A stretch of 64,000 nucleotides of DNA from Hyphomonadaceae bacterium (lineage in GTDB: Bacteria > Pseudomonadota > Alphaproteobacteria > Caulobacterales > Hyphomonadaceae), in the NCBI GenBank assembly GCA_030697555.1, contig JAUYPV010000017.1, positions 91,999-155,998 of the forward strand. Direction: 5' to 3'. This document shows positions 35,250 through 43,530 of this stretch, piece by piece; positions within the stretch are counted from its first letter, which is position 1, and each line of letters starts with the position of its first letter. The position numbers were made by a program, and so were the translations under genes. The notes under the pieces are model-generated. The model was given only the letters and a program-made list of their open reading frames with translations. It searched no databases and was not told the origin of the DNA.

Positions 35250-36107
35250 TTAGGCCAGCAGCCCGACGACGCTCACCGCATTGGAGACGTGGGGGACGGT
35301 GTCTGTCGAGACGACGCGCTCCGACAGGGCCAGAAGCTCAGCGTAGGACTCCTCCGCGAACATAGGGTGCACTGCCAGACAGAAGGGCTTCGTCAGGCCC
35401 TGATCTCGAAGCTGACGCGCAGCCTCGATCATGGTTCTGCCAGAAGAGATGATGTCGTCGATGAGCACAGGACGCCGTCCGCGCCACCGCGCCATGTCGG
35501 GCATTGCAATTTCCACCTGGCGATCGCCGAAGCGCTGCTTGGTCAGGACGATATGCGGCGCGTTGGCCTGCTGGGCCACGGCCGATACCCATTGTTCGCT
35601 CTCGGCGTCGGGTCCGATCACCAGGGGCAGTTCGACATTGTCCTTGATCCAGTCGGCGAGCAGGGGCGCCGCGTGCTCGACTCGCGTCGGAATGGTAAAA
35701 ATCTCACCGAGGTCGCGGCGGCGATGCAGATGAGGATCGATCGTGACCAAGCCGTCGAAGGTCTCCGACAGCAGCCGTGCAAAATGAACCGACGAGATCG
35801 CCTCGCCATCCTTGAACCTCTTGTCCTGGCGCATATAGGCGAGATACGGCGCAATAAGTCTCACGCTCTTGGCGCCCAGGTCGCGCGCCGTATTCGCAGC
35901 AAAGACAAGACTCAGGAATTGTTCGTCCGGCCGCGCCAGCGTGCACACCAGATCCACTTCCCTGCCGCCGACGTCGCTGACGATGCGGACATAGGATTCC
36001 CGGTCAGGAAAGCGCCGGGTCTCCAGCGAGCCAAGCTCCGCCGGCGTGCGCATCGCAAGCGCGGCGGCCATGGTCTCGTTTCCCGGCATTGGCAGCAGCA
36101 GGCGCAT
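35250..36107 (-). CDS. prs: ribose-phosphate pyrophosphokinase-like (PRPP synthetase)
   Basis: 285 residues from the ATG four bases after the upstream stop. It begins MRLLLPMPGNETMAAALAMR, shows the N-terminal PRPP-synthase region RRFPDRESYVRI, IAPYLAYMRQDKRF (ATP/pyrophosphate loop) and the phosphoribosyl motif RRPVLIDDIISSGRTMIEAA. It is shorter than housekeeping Prs (about 310 aa) and diverged. Reaction: ribose-5-phosphate + ATP to PRPP + AMP, reversible. Last gene of the phosphoketolase operon. Confidence 0.88.
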   Translation of the reverse strand: MRLLLPMPGNETMAAALAMRTPAELGSLETRRFPDRESYVRIVSDVGGREVDLVCTLARPDEQFLSLVFAANTARDLGAKSVRLIAPYLAYMRQDKRFKDGEAISSVHFARLLSETFDGLVTIDPHLHRRRDLGEIFTIPTRVEHAAPLLADWIKDNVELPLVIGPDAESEQWVSAVAQQANAPHIVLTKQRFGDRQVEIAMPDMARWRGRRPVLIDDIISSGRTMIEAARQLRDQGLTKPFCLAVHPMFAEESYAELLALSERVVSTDTVPHVSNAVSVVGLLA

Positions 36108-36111
36108 CGGC

Positions 36112-37644
36112 TCAAACCCCGATTCCGAACATGTCCGCGTTCGACGCGGCGTATTCCAGAGCGTAGTCCAGTTCTCCCTGCGCTTCGGCATGGATGGTGA
36201 GCAAAGCCTGGCCCGGTACAATGTCCTCGCCGACCCGAACATGCATCTCCACGCCGGCTGCCTTTTGGTCCGGCGCGCCGGCCAATTTCGCAAGGCGCGA
36301 TATCTTGCGGTTGTTGATGTGAGACAGGCTGCCTGAGCGCTGGGCCGTCCATGCACGCGTCAGCGAAGCGCGCGGCGGCGTGCGCATACCGCCCTGCGCC
36401 TCGCAGATACGCTGAAATTTGGCCCAAGCCCGCCCGTCGTCGAGCGCCGCCGCAGCCATCGCCTCGCCGCCGCCGCGCGGCGCGCTTCCCGATAACTCCA
36501 AGGCCGCGCCTGCGATGAGCACTGCCCGCTCGCGCAAGTCGCGCGGCGCTCCTGGTACGTTCTGCAATACGGCGAGCACGTCATGGGCTTCGAGCGCGGG
36601 TCCGATCCCCCGACCGACGGGTTGCGATCCGTCCGTTAGCACGCAGCGCGCGCTGAGACCGAACGCGCCAGCGACCGCAACCAGATGTTCGCTCAGCGAC
36701 TTCGCCGCCTCTTTGGTGCGGACCTTGGCTGTAGGCCCCACCGGCAGGTCCAGCACGACATGGGTCGAGCCCGCCGCAATTTTCTTAGACAAGACCGAGG
36801 CGATCAACTGCCCCTCTGTATCGATGTCGAGCGCGCGCTCGATGCGGATCAGCACATCGTCAGCCGGGCTCAAGCGCACCGCGCCGCCCCAGGCGATGCA
36901 GGCGCCTTCGGTCTCGACCACGCGCCGCATGCGCGCCAAATCGAGATCGACCGGCGCCAAGGTCTCCATCGTATCCGCCGTCCCGGAGGGCGAGGTTATC
37001 GCGCGCGAGGAGGTCTTCGGCATGATGAGGCCCAGGCTCGCAACGATCGCCACGACGATCGGTGTCGTGCGGTTGCCTGGCAGGCCGCCAACACAATGCT
37101 TGTCGATCACCAAAGGCGCCGCCCACGAGAGGCGATCACCCGCCTCGGCCATGGCGCGCGTGAGATGCGTCATCTCGCCAAGGTCGAGCGGAAACGCAGA
37201 GCAGGCCGCGATGAAGGTCGCGAGATGGATGTCCGCGTAACGGCCGCCCGCGATGTCGCCGATGATCGACCGAAACGCACGTTCGTCCAATCGCCCGCCG
37301 TAGATGCGCCGCCGCACGTCGGCAAGGGATTCAACCGTCGGCGCGTGGCGCGCCAGGATCGAATCGCGGTCCGCAACCTGAAGCCGGTTCCAGGCCGCCT
37401 CCGACAGTCCTGCCTCGTCCTCGGCCAGCCAGTCATTGTCCACTTGATAGAGTGTGGCGATCACATCGCGCTCGCCTGCGCTGAGCAGGACGCGGGACCG
37501 CGACGCCAGGCCTTCCGAACGGCAAACGTGGCAGTCCGTGCGCATCAGCACGATCGCCTCGTCCTGCGTGAGAACCCCGAGCCGCTTCGCCTTCAGCGAC
37601 GGCGCGTGTGTGGCTGTGTGCCTGAGCCCGCTCGCCATGATCAT
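36112..37644 (-). CDS. AMP phosphorylase/thymidine phosphorylase-family protein
   Basis: 510 residues. An extra N-terminal domain of about 85 residues precedes the phosphorylase fold, as in archaeal AMP phosphorylase and bacterial 'thymidine phosphorylase 2' proteins. Core signatures: VDKHCVGGLPGNRTTPIVVA (about 185-204) and KTSSRAITSPSGTADTMETL (phosphate/base site). The GNRTT and TSPSGTADTME patterns fit the AMP phosphorylase group better than true DeoA. The likely product is ribose-1,5-bisphosphate plus base. Its ATG overlaps the stop of the MBL gene. Confidence 0.85.
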   Translation of the reverse strand: MIMASGLRHTATHAPSLKAKRLGVLTQDEAIVLMRTDCHVCRSEGLASRSRVLLSAGERDVIATLYQVDNDWLAEDEAGLSEAAWNRLQVADRDSILARHAPTVESLADVRRRIYGGRLDERAFRSIIGDIAGGRYADIHLATFIAACSAFPLDLGEMTHLTRAMAEAGDRLSWAAPLVIDKHCVGGLPGNRTTPIVVAIVASLGLIMPKTSSRAITSPSGTADTMETLAPVDLDLARMRRVVETEGACIAWGGAVRLSPADDVLIRIERALDIDTEGQLIASVLSKKIAAGSTHVVLDLPVGPTAKVRTKEAAKSLSEHLVAVAGAFGLSARCVLTDGSQPVGRGIGPALEAHDVLAVLQNVPGAPRDLRERAVLIAGAALELSGSAPRGGGEAMAAAALDDGRAWAKFQRICEAQGGMRTPPRASLTRAWTAQRSGSLSHINNRKISRLAKLAGAPDQKAAGVEMHVRVGEDIVPGQALLTIHAEAQGELDYALEYAASNADMFGIGV

Positions 37645-39005
37645 GCCAACGCGTAGCGCCGCGAAGGATCGACCACAGCGCTATCCCAGCCAAGGTCTCG
37701 GTCGATCCTGACGCGGAGGGCTTCAGACGCGCTGGGTTCGCCATGGACGATGAAGGTGCGCCGGGGCGGTTTGGCAAAACCACCCAGCCAGCGAAGGATT
37801 TCATCGGAATCCGCATGCGCGGACAACATTGGCAGACTGGCGATCTCGGCGCGTATCGGAATCCACTGGCCAAAGATCCTTGTCTCCCCTGCCCCGTCCA
37901 GGATTTTGGCGCCGCGTGTCCCAATCGCCTGATAGCCTGAAAACAGGATCGTGTTCTTTGCTTCCGAGCCCAAGGCCCGAATGTGGTGCAGCACCCGGCC
38001 TCCGGTGGCCATACCGCTCGCCGCGATGATCACCTTCGGCATCGGATTGGCGGTTACGGCCTTGGACGCCTCCACGTCCCTTACATAGGTCGCGATTTCA
38101 CACGACTCCTTGCAGACTTTCGATGAAAGCCGATGATCGTCGAGATGGCGGCACAAGAGTTCGGTTGCGTCGATCGCCATCGGGCTGTCGAGAAAGATCG
38201 GGACCAGTTGCAGGCGGCCCGCCTGCTTCAGCATCCAGAGATGGTAGAGCAGAAGTTGCGCGCGCCCGACCGCGAATGCCGGAATGACGACCGTTCCGCC
38301 TCGCCGCACCGTACGCTCGATGACGTCGCCGAGCGCCTCCATCGGGTCGATCTTGGCGTGCGTGCGGTCGCCATAGGTGGATTCAACCAAGACGTAATCT
38401 GCTTCGGCAATGGACGCCGGATCGGGCATGAAGGGATCGTCATAGCGCCCGAGGTCGCCAGAAAACACGACGATGCGGTCTTGCGCACGGATCTCGGCGG
38501 TAGCCGCGCCGAGAATATGCCCTGCGCGCCGCAGTTTCACCACGGCCCCACCAGGCAGGCTTGTCTCCGTGCTGAATTCGATCGGGCGCAACTGCTTCAG
38601 CGCGCGCTCGGCGTCGGGCATAGTATAAAGCGGGAGAGCGGGCTTGTGCTTGGTGGCGCCCTTGCGGTTGGCGTACTCAGCATCCTTCTCGGCGATATGT
38701 GCGCTGTCCTTGAGCAGGATTTCGCACAGATCGGCCGTCGCCGAGGAACAGTAGATCGGACCGTGAAAACCTTCGCGGACAAATTTGGGCAGATAGCCGC
38801 TGTGATCGAGATGCGCGTGTGTCAGAACGACAGCGTCGATCGTCTTCGGATCGATGGGAAACGGCGCCCAATTCCGCTCCCGCAGCACTTTCAAGCCCTG
38901 GAACAGGCCGCAGTCCACCAGCAGCTTTGCTCCATCGATCTCAAGCAGATGTCTGGAGCCGGTGACAGTTCCTGCGCCGCCGAGGCTGGTGAGGTTCATG
39001 CTCAT
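37641..39005 (-). CDS. metallo-beta-lactamase/beta-CASP RNA-processing exonuclease
   Basis: 454 residues. The N-terminal part has MBL motif LTHAHLDHSGYLP (about 60-72), further His/Asp metal ligands and the beta-CASP insert. The C-terminal RMMBL part includes LSAHADSDEILRWLGG and FIVHGEPSASEALR. This is the bacterial RNase/CPSF-like group. It sits in one operon with phosphoketolase and AMP phosphorylase, which suggests RNA turnover feeding nucleotide salvage. The start could be the first or third codon (two Met). Confidence 0.9.
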   Translation of the reverse strand: MSMNLTSLGGAGTVTGSRHLLEIDGAKLLVDCGLFQGLKVLRERNWAPFPIDPKTIDAVVLTHAHLDHSGYLPKFVREGFHGPIYCSSATADLCEILLKDSAHIAEKDAEYANRKGATKHKPALPLYTMPDAERALKQLRPIEFSTETSLPGGAVVKLRRAGHILGAATAEIRAQDRIVVFSGDLGRYDDPFMPDPASIAEADYVLVESTYGDRTHAKIDPMEALGDVIERTVRRGGTVVIPAFAVGRAQLLLYHLWMLKQAGRLQLVPIFLDSPMAIDATELLCRHLDDHRLSSKVCKESCEIATYVRDVEASKAVTANPMPKVIIAASGMATGGRVLHHIRALGSEAKNTILFSGYQAIGTRGAKILDGAGETRIFGQWIPIRAEIASLPMLSAHADSDEILRWLGGFAKPPRRTFIVHGEPSASEALRVRIDRDLGWDSAVVDPSRRYALA

Positions 39006-39030
39006 GGCGTTCCCTTCATTGGCCGGCCCA

Positions 39031-41400
39031 TCAGGCGCGTTTGAGGAGGTAAGGATCGCCGCGGCCGTCCACGGCGAGACACTCTTCCTGAGACAGAAAC
39101 TCGGAGCGCTCTGTTTTCAGGAGACCTGCGATCACACCGAGCGTATGCGCCCAGGTGCAGCGATTGGCGAACAGCATGCCGAACACATTCAGCGTTCCGC
39201 CTCGATTGATGTAGCCGAGCGCCCGCGTGCGAGACGGTCCGCCGTCAAGCCGGCGAAGGACGCCCAGCGTCGGCTCCGGCCGCATGTGGCTGAGGATCAC
39301 GCGTGGCATGTCGGTGGGAAAGAGCGCTTCCCGCGCTTCTTCATTTGCCGCGAAGCGACGTTCGATGTCGTCACGCGCCTCACGGAAACGTCCGGGTTCC
39401 AGAATGACGGTGACGCACGCTTTGCGGCCGCGCTCCTTGAGCCGGCGATGGGCCGCCAGCGCTTCCTGTGTCTGGTAGGCGCCGATCGCCACGATCTGCA
39501 CTTCGGCGTTGCTTGCATCGCCGGCGACCTGAGCGGCGCCCTCGGCTATTCCCTGCTCTGCTTGATCGCTCGACAGCACGTGCGGCGCGACGCGTTTGGG
39601 CGTCACGAGACAAGCGATCTCGCCATGCGATCGATAGACGGCGCGCAGCGCCGCAACCGCGCTGTTGGCGTCGATCGGAAAGAAGACGCGCGCCGTGTCC
39701 GACATTTCTCCGAGCAAGGCCTCGGGCAGGGTCGGATCCTGGTGCGATTGCTCGTTCTTGGAATTCTCCCAGGTGTGGGAGGTCGCGATAAGCGGAACGC
39801 CCAGCCAACCGGGCGGCTGGCCGATTTCCCGCTGGCGCCGCGCAAAGACGATTTCCTGGCGCAGCGCGCCGAGCATTTTCATCGCGAACGCTTCGTAGCT
39901 GACGGCGAGATTGATCCCGCCTTTGTTCCCCAGCGCTGCACCGATCACCGCCTCTTCGTTCAGCGCCGTGATGATCGCGCCGTCCACTGCCTCCGCTGCG
40001 CCCGCTTCCGGCGCATTCACGCGGTGGCGCAGGAGCTCCAGCGTATGACCCATATGATTGCTGCGGAGTTCGTCTGGGTTGCCCACACGAGGACGCAGGT
40101 GCGGATTGGCGCGGAGGATGGCGACAAAATGCTCGTCGATCGCGTCCATTGCGCACCGCTGCTCGTCTTGCAGCGGATCGGCCCAGGTCGGCGCCGGCAG
40201 CCTTGGAAGTGCGACAGACCGCGTCGCGAGCGCATGCCGGCTTTCGCGCGGCCGGCGCTGGTCTTCGTGCAGAGCGAAGGCCTGCACCGCCGCCGCCAGT
40301 TGGTCGGAGGGCACGAACAGCGCGCGCGCGCCCTCATTGAACTCGTGTCGCGTCGCTTCATCGACGTGCGGGTTGCCGGGGAGCGGCAGGTTGTGCGCCC
40401 GATTGGTTCCCGCGCCCGGAAAGCCAAAGCCCTTGGTGCAGAGCGCAATCACATAAGGCAGCGACGCCGGGTAGGCGCGGCCAGATGCCGCGAAGCGCTC
40501 CAGACGCGCCTCCGCCTCAAGGATGGCCCAAGCGTAGGCGACTGGATCATGGCCGTCGATGACAATGGGATCGAACCCGCTCAGGCGGAGATGCGCCGCC
40601 AGCCAATCGGCCCCGCCCTCCTGGCCGATCTCGGTTCGCTGTTCGATCCGTCGCCCGTTGAGAATCATCACCGGTACGACAAGACCGGAATCCTCGGCGC
40701 GCCACCAACGAGGCGACCAGTCCGACCCGCGCTGCTCCTCGAAAGCGCCGTCGCTCAAAAACGCCACCAGGCGCTCGCCCAGCAGCGGCATGTGGACGTA
40801 CTGGACCTCGGTGAAGCCTAGATAACCGCCTTCGGAAATCCCGCCGGCGGTATGCGCTCCGACATGGCTCCCCAACGGCGCTGCCGGACGCCCATCGATT
40901 GTGATTGCGTAGGAGTAGAAATCCGCAACGAGCCGCGAGAGGCCTGCCTCTGTACGATCATAGCGTCCGGCCTGCCCGGAAGAGACATCGCCGATGAGCG
41001 CATTCACCGCCTCGATCGCCGCAACGCAATGGCCCTGCCCCAATGTCCATGCGCGGGTATGGCCGCTTAGGGCATTGGCGGCCAAATAGCCGACATAGGC
41101 GATCACTGTGTTGAGCGAGCCCCCGGTGTGGCCTTCCGGCTGCTGTTTGAAAGCCGAAGCTGGCAGCTCCGCGCCGCTCAGGTCCACGCGCGACGCATAC
41201 GTCATATGCGCGACGACCCACATTGCGGCGTTTGCCAGCCGGTCCGACGCAGCGAACACTGCGCGGGCCGCTTCCGCATCGCGGAGCGCACCGGATTGCC
41301 AGGTTTGCGAGGCCAGGTTTTCCGCGCGCGAGATTGTCTCTTCGGTGTGACGGACTACGCCAAAGCCGTTCTGCCAGGAATCGCGCGAACTGGGCGTCAA
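39031..41400 (-). CDS. xfp: xylulose-5-phosphate/fructose-6-phosphate phosphoketolase
   Basis: 789 residues from a TTG preceded by AGGAGG at good spacing; an ATG 63 bases earlier lacks a ribosome binding site. Thiamine-diphosphate enzyme. Visible family segments include GHCVAAIEAVNALIGDV, the glycine-rich ISEGGYLGFTEVQYVHMPLL, SDGAFEEQRGSDWSPRWWR (cofactor binding) and the C-terminal VIAIGAYQTQEALAAHRRLK-like region. It splits xylulose-5-phosphate with phosphate into acetyl phosphate and glyceraldehyde-3-phosphate, substrates for acetate kinase and GAPDH encoded at 20-23 kb. First gene of the operon, behind an island promoter motif. Confidence 0.93.
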   Translation of the reverse strand: MTPSSRDSWQNGFGVVRHTEETISRAENLASQTWQSGALRDAEAARAVFAASDRLANAAMWVVAHMTYASRVDLSGAELPASAFKQQPEGHTGGSLNTVIAYVGYLAANALSGHTRAWTLGQGHCVAAIEAVNALIGDVSSGQAGRYDRTEAGLSRLVADFYSYAITIDGRPAAPLGSHVGAHTAGGISEGGYLGFTEVQYVHMPLLGERLVAFLSDGAFEEQRGSDWSPRWWRAEDSGLVVPVMILNGRRIEQRTEIGQEGGADWLAAHLRLSGFDPIVIDGHDPVAYAWAILEAEARLERFAASGRAYPASLPYVIALCTKGFGFPGAGTNRAHNLPLPGNPHVDEATRHEFNEGARALFVPSDQLAAAVQAFALHEDQRRPRESRHALATRSVALPRLPAPTWADPLQDEQRCAMDAIDEHFVAILRANPHLRPRVGNPDELRSNHMGHTLELLRHRVNAPEAGAAEAVDGAIITALNEEAVIGAALGNKGGINLAVSYEAFAMKMLGALRQEIVFARRQREIGQPPGWLGVPLIATSHTWENSKNEQSHQDPTLPEALLGEMSDTARVFFPIDANSAVAALRAVYRSHGEIACLVTPKRVAPHVLSSDQAEQGIAEGAAQVAGDASNAEVQIVAIGAYQTQEALAAHRRLKERGRKACVTVILEPGRFREARDDIERRFAANEEAREALFPTDMPRVILSHMRPEPTLGVLRRLDGGPSRTRALGYINRGGTLNVFGMLFANRCTWAHTLGVIAGLLKTERSEFLSQEECLAVDGRGDPYLLKRA

Positions 41401-41479
41401 AAGAAGTAACCTCCTGTGTCCATTCTCGCGCGCCAAGTTGATGCCGCTCCCTGGTGGCGACACAGCATGCTCAGTTCAC

Positions 41480-41506
41480 TTACGCGGAACCCAAGCCAAC
41501 CCCTGG
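41480..41506 (-). promoter_or_regulatory. island promoter motif, copy m
   Basis: Minus strand: CCAGGG, 15 nt, GCGTAA, 80 bases before the TTG start of the phosphoketolase operon. Confidence 0.55.
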
Positions 41507-41877
41507 CCGGGCACCCATTTTCCTCCCGGTAAGCCTGGCGCCATGGGTTCCCCGACATGGCGCGCGACAACAAGCTTTTGTCAGTGAAATTCGTCTCAAT
41601 CACGGTCAGGAGGTTTCGCTGGAAAGCATTTGCACACGCCAAATTGCGGGACCTGTCTAAGGTCAATCCGAGGAAACCCAGACGGGTGCGTCCCACGCCA
41701 GTCGCAATGTTCGGCAGGAGGCGGGCGCATCGAACACCGTGAGTCTGGTGTTCGGCAAACTGCAATTGACGACAAGGCTATCGCCGTCCGCCATCATGAA
41801 TCACGCTCGCGCACCCGGCGACGGCCGTGGCGCTCGAAGACCTCCTTTCACGAGTACGACGTGCAACCGCGAGGATG
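41507..41877. other. spacer between the phosphoketolase promoter and the second sigma gene
   Basis: About 370 bases with only short unsupported frames. No repeat, RNA gene or terminator that I can identify. Confidence 0.4.
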
Positions 41878-42516
41878 TCAGGTGCGCGGATCCCAGCCAA
41901 TTTCGCGCGCCACGATTTCGCGGGCGCGATGAACCCGATACTCGATGGATTTCACGGAGCAGCCGAGCACCGCGCTCGCAGCTGCCTGGGACATTCCATC
42001 AACCGCGGTCAGCGTCAAAGCATCCCGCAGGTGGCTCGGGAGCGTCGCCAGTGCACGTGAAAGTTCCGCGAGATTGTCACAGGCGATCAAGTTCTCCTCT
42101 GGCGAAGGATTCTGATCGCGAACCTGCTCGGCAGCGCCGGCCGGACACGATCCCGAAAGCCAATGCCGGACGGCCGCACGGCGTGCGCGATCTCGGCACT
42201 TGTTGACGGCGATCGACCGCAGCCAGGCGCCAAACGACCGCTCCGGGTCGAAGCGGCCGATCGCGCCCCAGGCCGACACGAAGGCCTCCTGAACGATGTC
42301 GAAAGCTTCCTCGGCGTCCGGAGTGCGGCGTCGCACAAAGCGATAAAGCCCCTCCTTGTGCGCCGTCATAAGGGCTGAGAACGCCCGCTTGTCGCCCATG
42401 ACCGCGCGCCTCGCCAGATCGTCGGCGCCGCCTTCCTGCACGACCCGCCGCAAAGGCAAAGCTAAAGGCCGCGCAGCCGGGCCGATGGTCTGTGTCGAAC
42501 GCATTCCTAACCCCAT
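41878..42516 (-). CDS. ECF sigma factor, CnrH-like (copy 2)
   Basis: 212 residues. Region 2 contains FDIVQEAFVSAWGAIGRFDP and FGAWLRSIAVNKCRDRAR, region 4 ATLPSHLRDALTLTAVDGMS and a helix-turn-helix AAASAVLGCSVKSIEYRVHR. It is close in sequence to the copy at 13.3 kb (shared AFVSAWxAIGR(F/Y)DP). It has a longer basic N-terminal tail; the second Met (42504) is an alternative start. It is divergent from its CnrY/CnrX-like partners, unlike the co-linear first set. Confidence 0.9.
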   Translation of the reverse strand: MGLGMRSTQTIGPAARPLALPLRRVVQEGGADDLARRAVMGDKRAFSALMTAHKEGLYRFVRRRTPDAEEAFDIVQEAFVSAWGAIGRFDPERSFGAWLRSIAVNKCRDRARRAAVRHWLSGSCPAGAAEQVRDQNPSPEENLIACDNLAELSRALATLPSHLRDALTLTAVDGMSQAAASAVLGCSVKSIEYRVHRAREIVAREIGWDPRT

Positions 42517-42655
42517 TCGATAGCGACCCGGTATCCTTAAGCCGGCCCCAGAGGTTCGATTTGACGCCAGTCAATTGCGGTCGAGACGGTTCGCCTGAGA
42601 TGAACAGGCTTCTGCACGGACTTGTTCCTCCCCTTTCCTTCGATGTAAGCAATAA

Positions 42656-42683
42656 TCAGGGGACAGGCGGCAACGGCGCGTAT
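42656..42683 (+). promoter_or_regulatory. island promoter motif, copy n
   Basis: TCAGGG, 16 nt, GCGTAT (or CAGGGG with the standard 15), 46 bases before the second CnrY-like gene. It suggests autoregulation of the sigma/anti-sigma system. Confidence 0.55.
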
Positions 42684-42690
42684 TGCTGTT

Positions 42691-42718
42691 TGGGATCGCC
42701 GAATCTGGGATCGCCGAA
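42691..42718 (+). repeat. two direct copies of TGGGATCGCCGAA in the CnrY-like leader
   Basis: The 13-base unit occurs at 42691-42703 and 42706-42718, 15 bases apart, between the putative promoter and the GTG start. It could be a local duplication or a paired regulator site. Confidence 0.7.
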
Positions 42719-42728
42719 AGGAAGTCTC

Positions 42729-43001
42729 GTGAAAGACCTCGATCACCGTCTCGCGGCCCTCGGCTGGACCGAGATCGACCATGATCTGAGCGCGCTGGAA
42801 AGTGCGGTTTGGTCGAGGGTGGACGCTCGCGCGGGTCTCCAGCCGCTATCCAACAGAGTAGCGGTGGCAATGTGCGCCACGGTCGCCATGCTTGCGTCCG
42901 GCGCGGGGGCTGCGGCAGCCGCCGCGGCCCGGACAGCGCCCGAGCCCGAGATCTTCGCCATTCACGCGCCGCTGGCCCCGTCAACAGTCCTGAGCGATTG
43001 A
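42729..43001 (+). CDS. CnrY-like membrane anti-sigma protein (copy 2)
   Basis: 90 residues from a GTG preceded by AAGGAAG. Cytosolic head (DLDHRLAALGWTEIDHDLSA), one helix (about 45-67, VAVAMCATVAMLASGAGAAA) and a tail ending LAPSTVLSD. The head pattern (I/L)D..L......W/V..R(V/L) and the LAPST(V/L)L tail recur in copy 1. By context it binds the divergent sigma factor. Similarity to CnrY itself is weak. Confidence 0.68.
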   Translation: MKDLDHRLAALGWTEIDHDLSALESAVWSRVDARAGLQPLSNRVAVAMCATVAMLASGAGAAAAAAARTAPEPEIFAIHAPLAPSTVLSD

Positions 43002-43005
43002 TCTA

Positions 43006-43467
43006 ATGCTAAAGGTTTGGCGTACGGCGCTTCTCACCGCGGCGATTGCGTTCGCGGCTGGCGCGCTCGGCGTCTACACAAGCCTTGCCTTTCTTGCCGA
43101 CGGCCACGAGCCAGGCCACACCTCACTCGACGCCGCAGTCCACCACGAACTCGATCTCAGCGCGGATCAGGAACGCCAAATTGAAGAAATCGAAGTCCGA
43201 TTCGCCGCCAGCAAAGCGTCTCTCGAAGCGGACATGCGCACGGCCACACGCGAAATCGCTGCAACTGTTTCTGAGGATAAGGCATATACGGATCGCGTCC
43301 GCCGATCTGTCGACCGTTTCCACATGGCGATGGGCGAACTGCAACATGCGACAATACTGCATGTGTTCGAGATGCGCGCCGCTCTCACCCCGGCTCAACA
43401 GAGCAAGTTCGATGAGATCGTGCGCAAGGAGCTGCTCCGCTCCGCCGAGGAGGCTGAACCGGACTGA
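43006..43467 (+). CDS. CnrX-like periplasmic metal sensor (copy 2)
   Basis: 153 residues: N-terminal anchor (about 7-27) and helical sensor domain. At exactly CnrX numbering it has His46, Glu63, His119 and Met123 (LHVFEMRAAL), but position 42 is Asp (LDAAVHHEL) where CnrX has His; an extra His47 is adjacent. Loss of one ligand may change metal preference or affinity relative to copy 1. It is four bases after the CnrY-like gene. Confidence 0.87.
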   Translation: MLKVWRTALLTAAIAFAAGALGVYTSLAFLADGHEPGHTSLDAAVHHELDLSADQERQIEEIEVRFAASKASLEADMRTATREIAATVSEDKAYTDRVRRSVDRFHMAMGELQHATILHVFEMRAALTPAQQSKFDEIVRKELLRSAEEAEPD

Positions 43468-43530
43468 ACCGCGCTCGAAACGGCAGGCGCAAAGATCCGC
43501 CTTGACGCGGATTGGGGACGGGCAAGTCGA

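Noticed and set aside
38133..39044. A 303-codon plus-strand frame opposite the beta-CASP gene
   Set aside because: Shadow of a gene with clear MBL motifs.
41739..42206. A 155-codon plus-strand frame overlapping the second sigma gene
   Set aside because: It is antisense to region 4 of the sigma factor, with low-complexity Arg/Ser/Pro composition.
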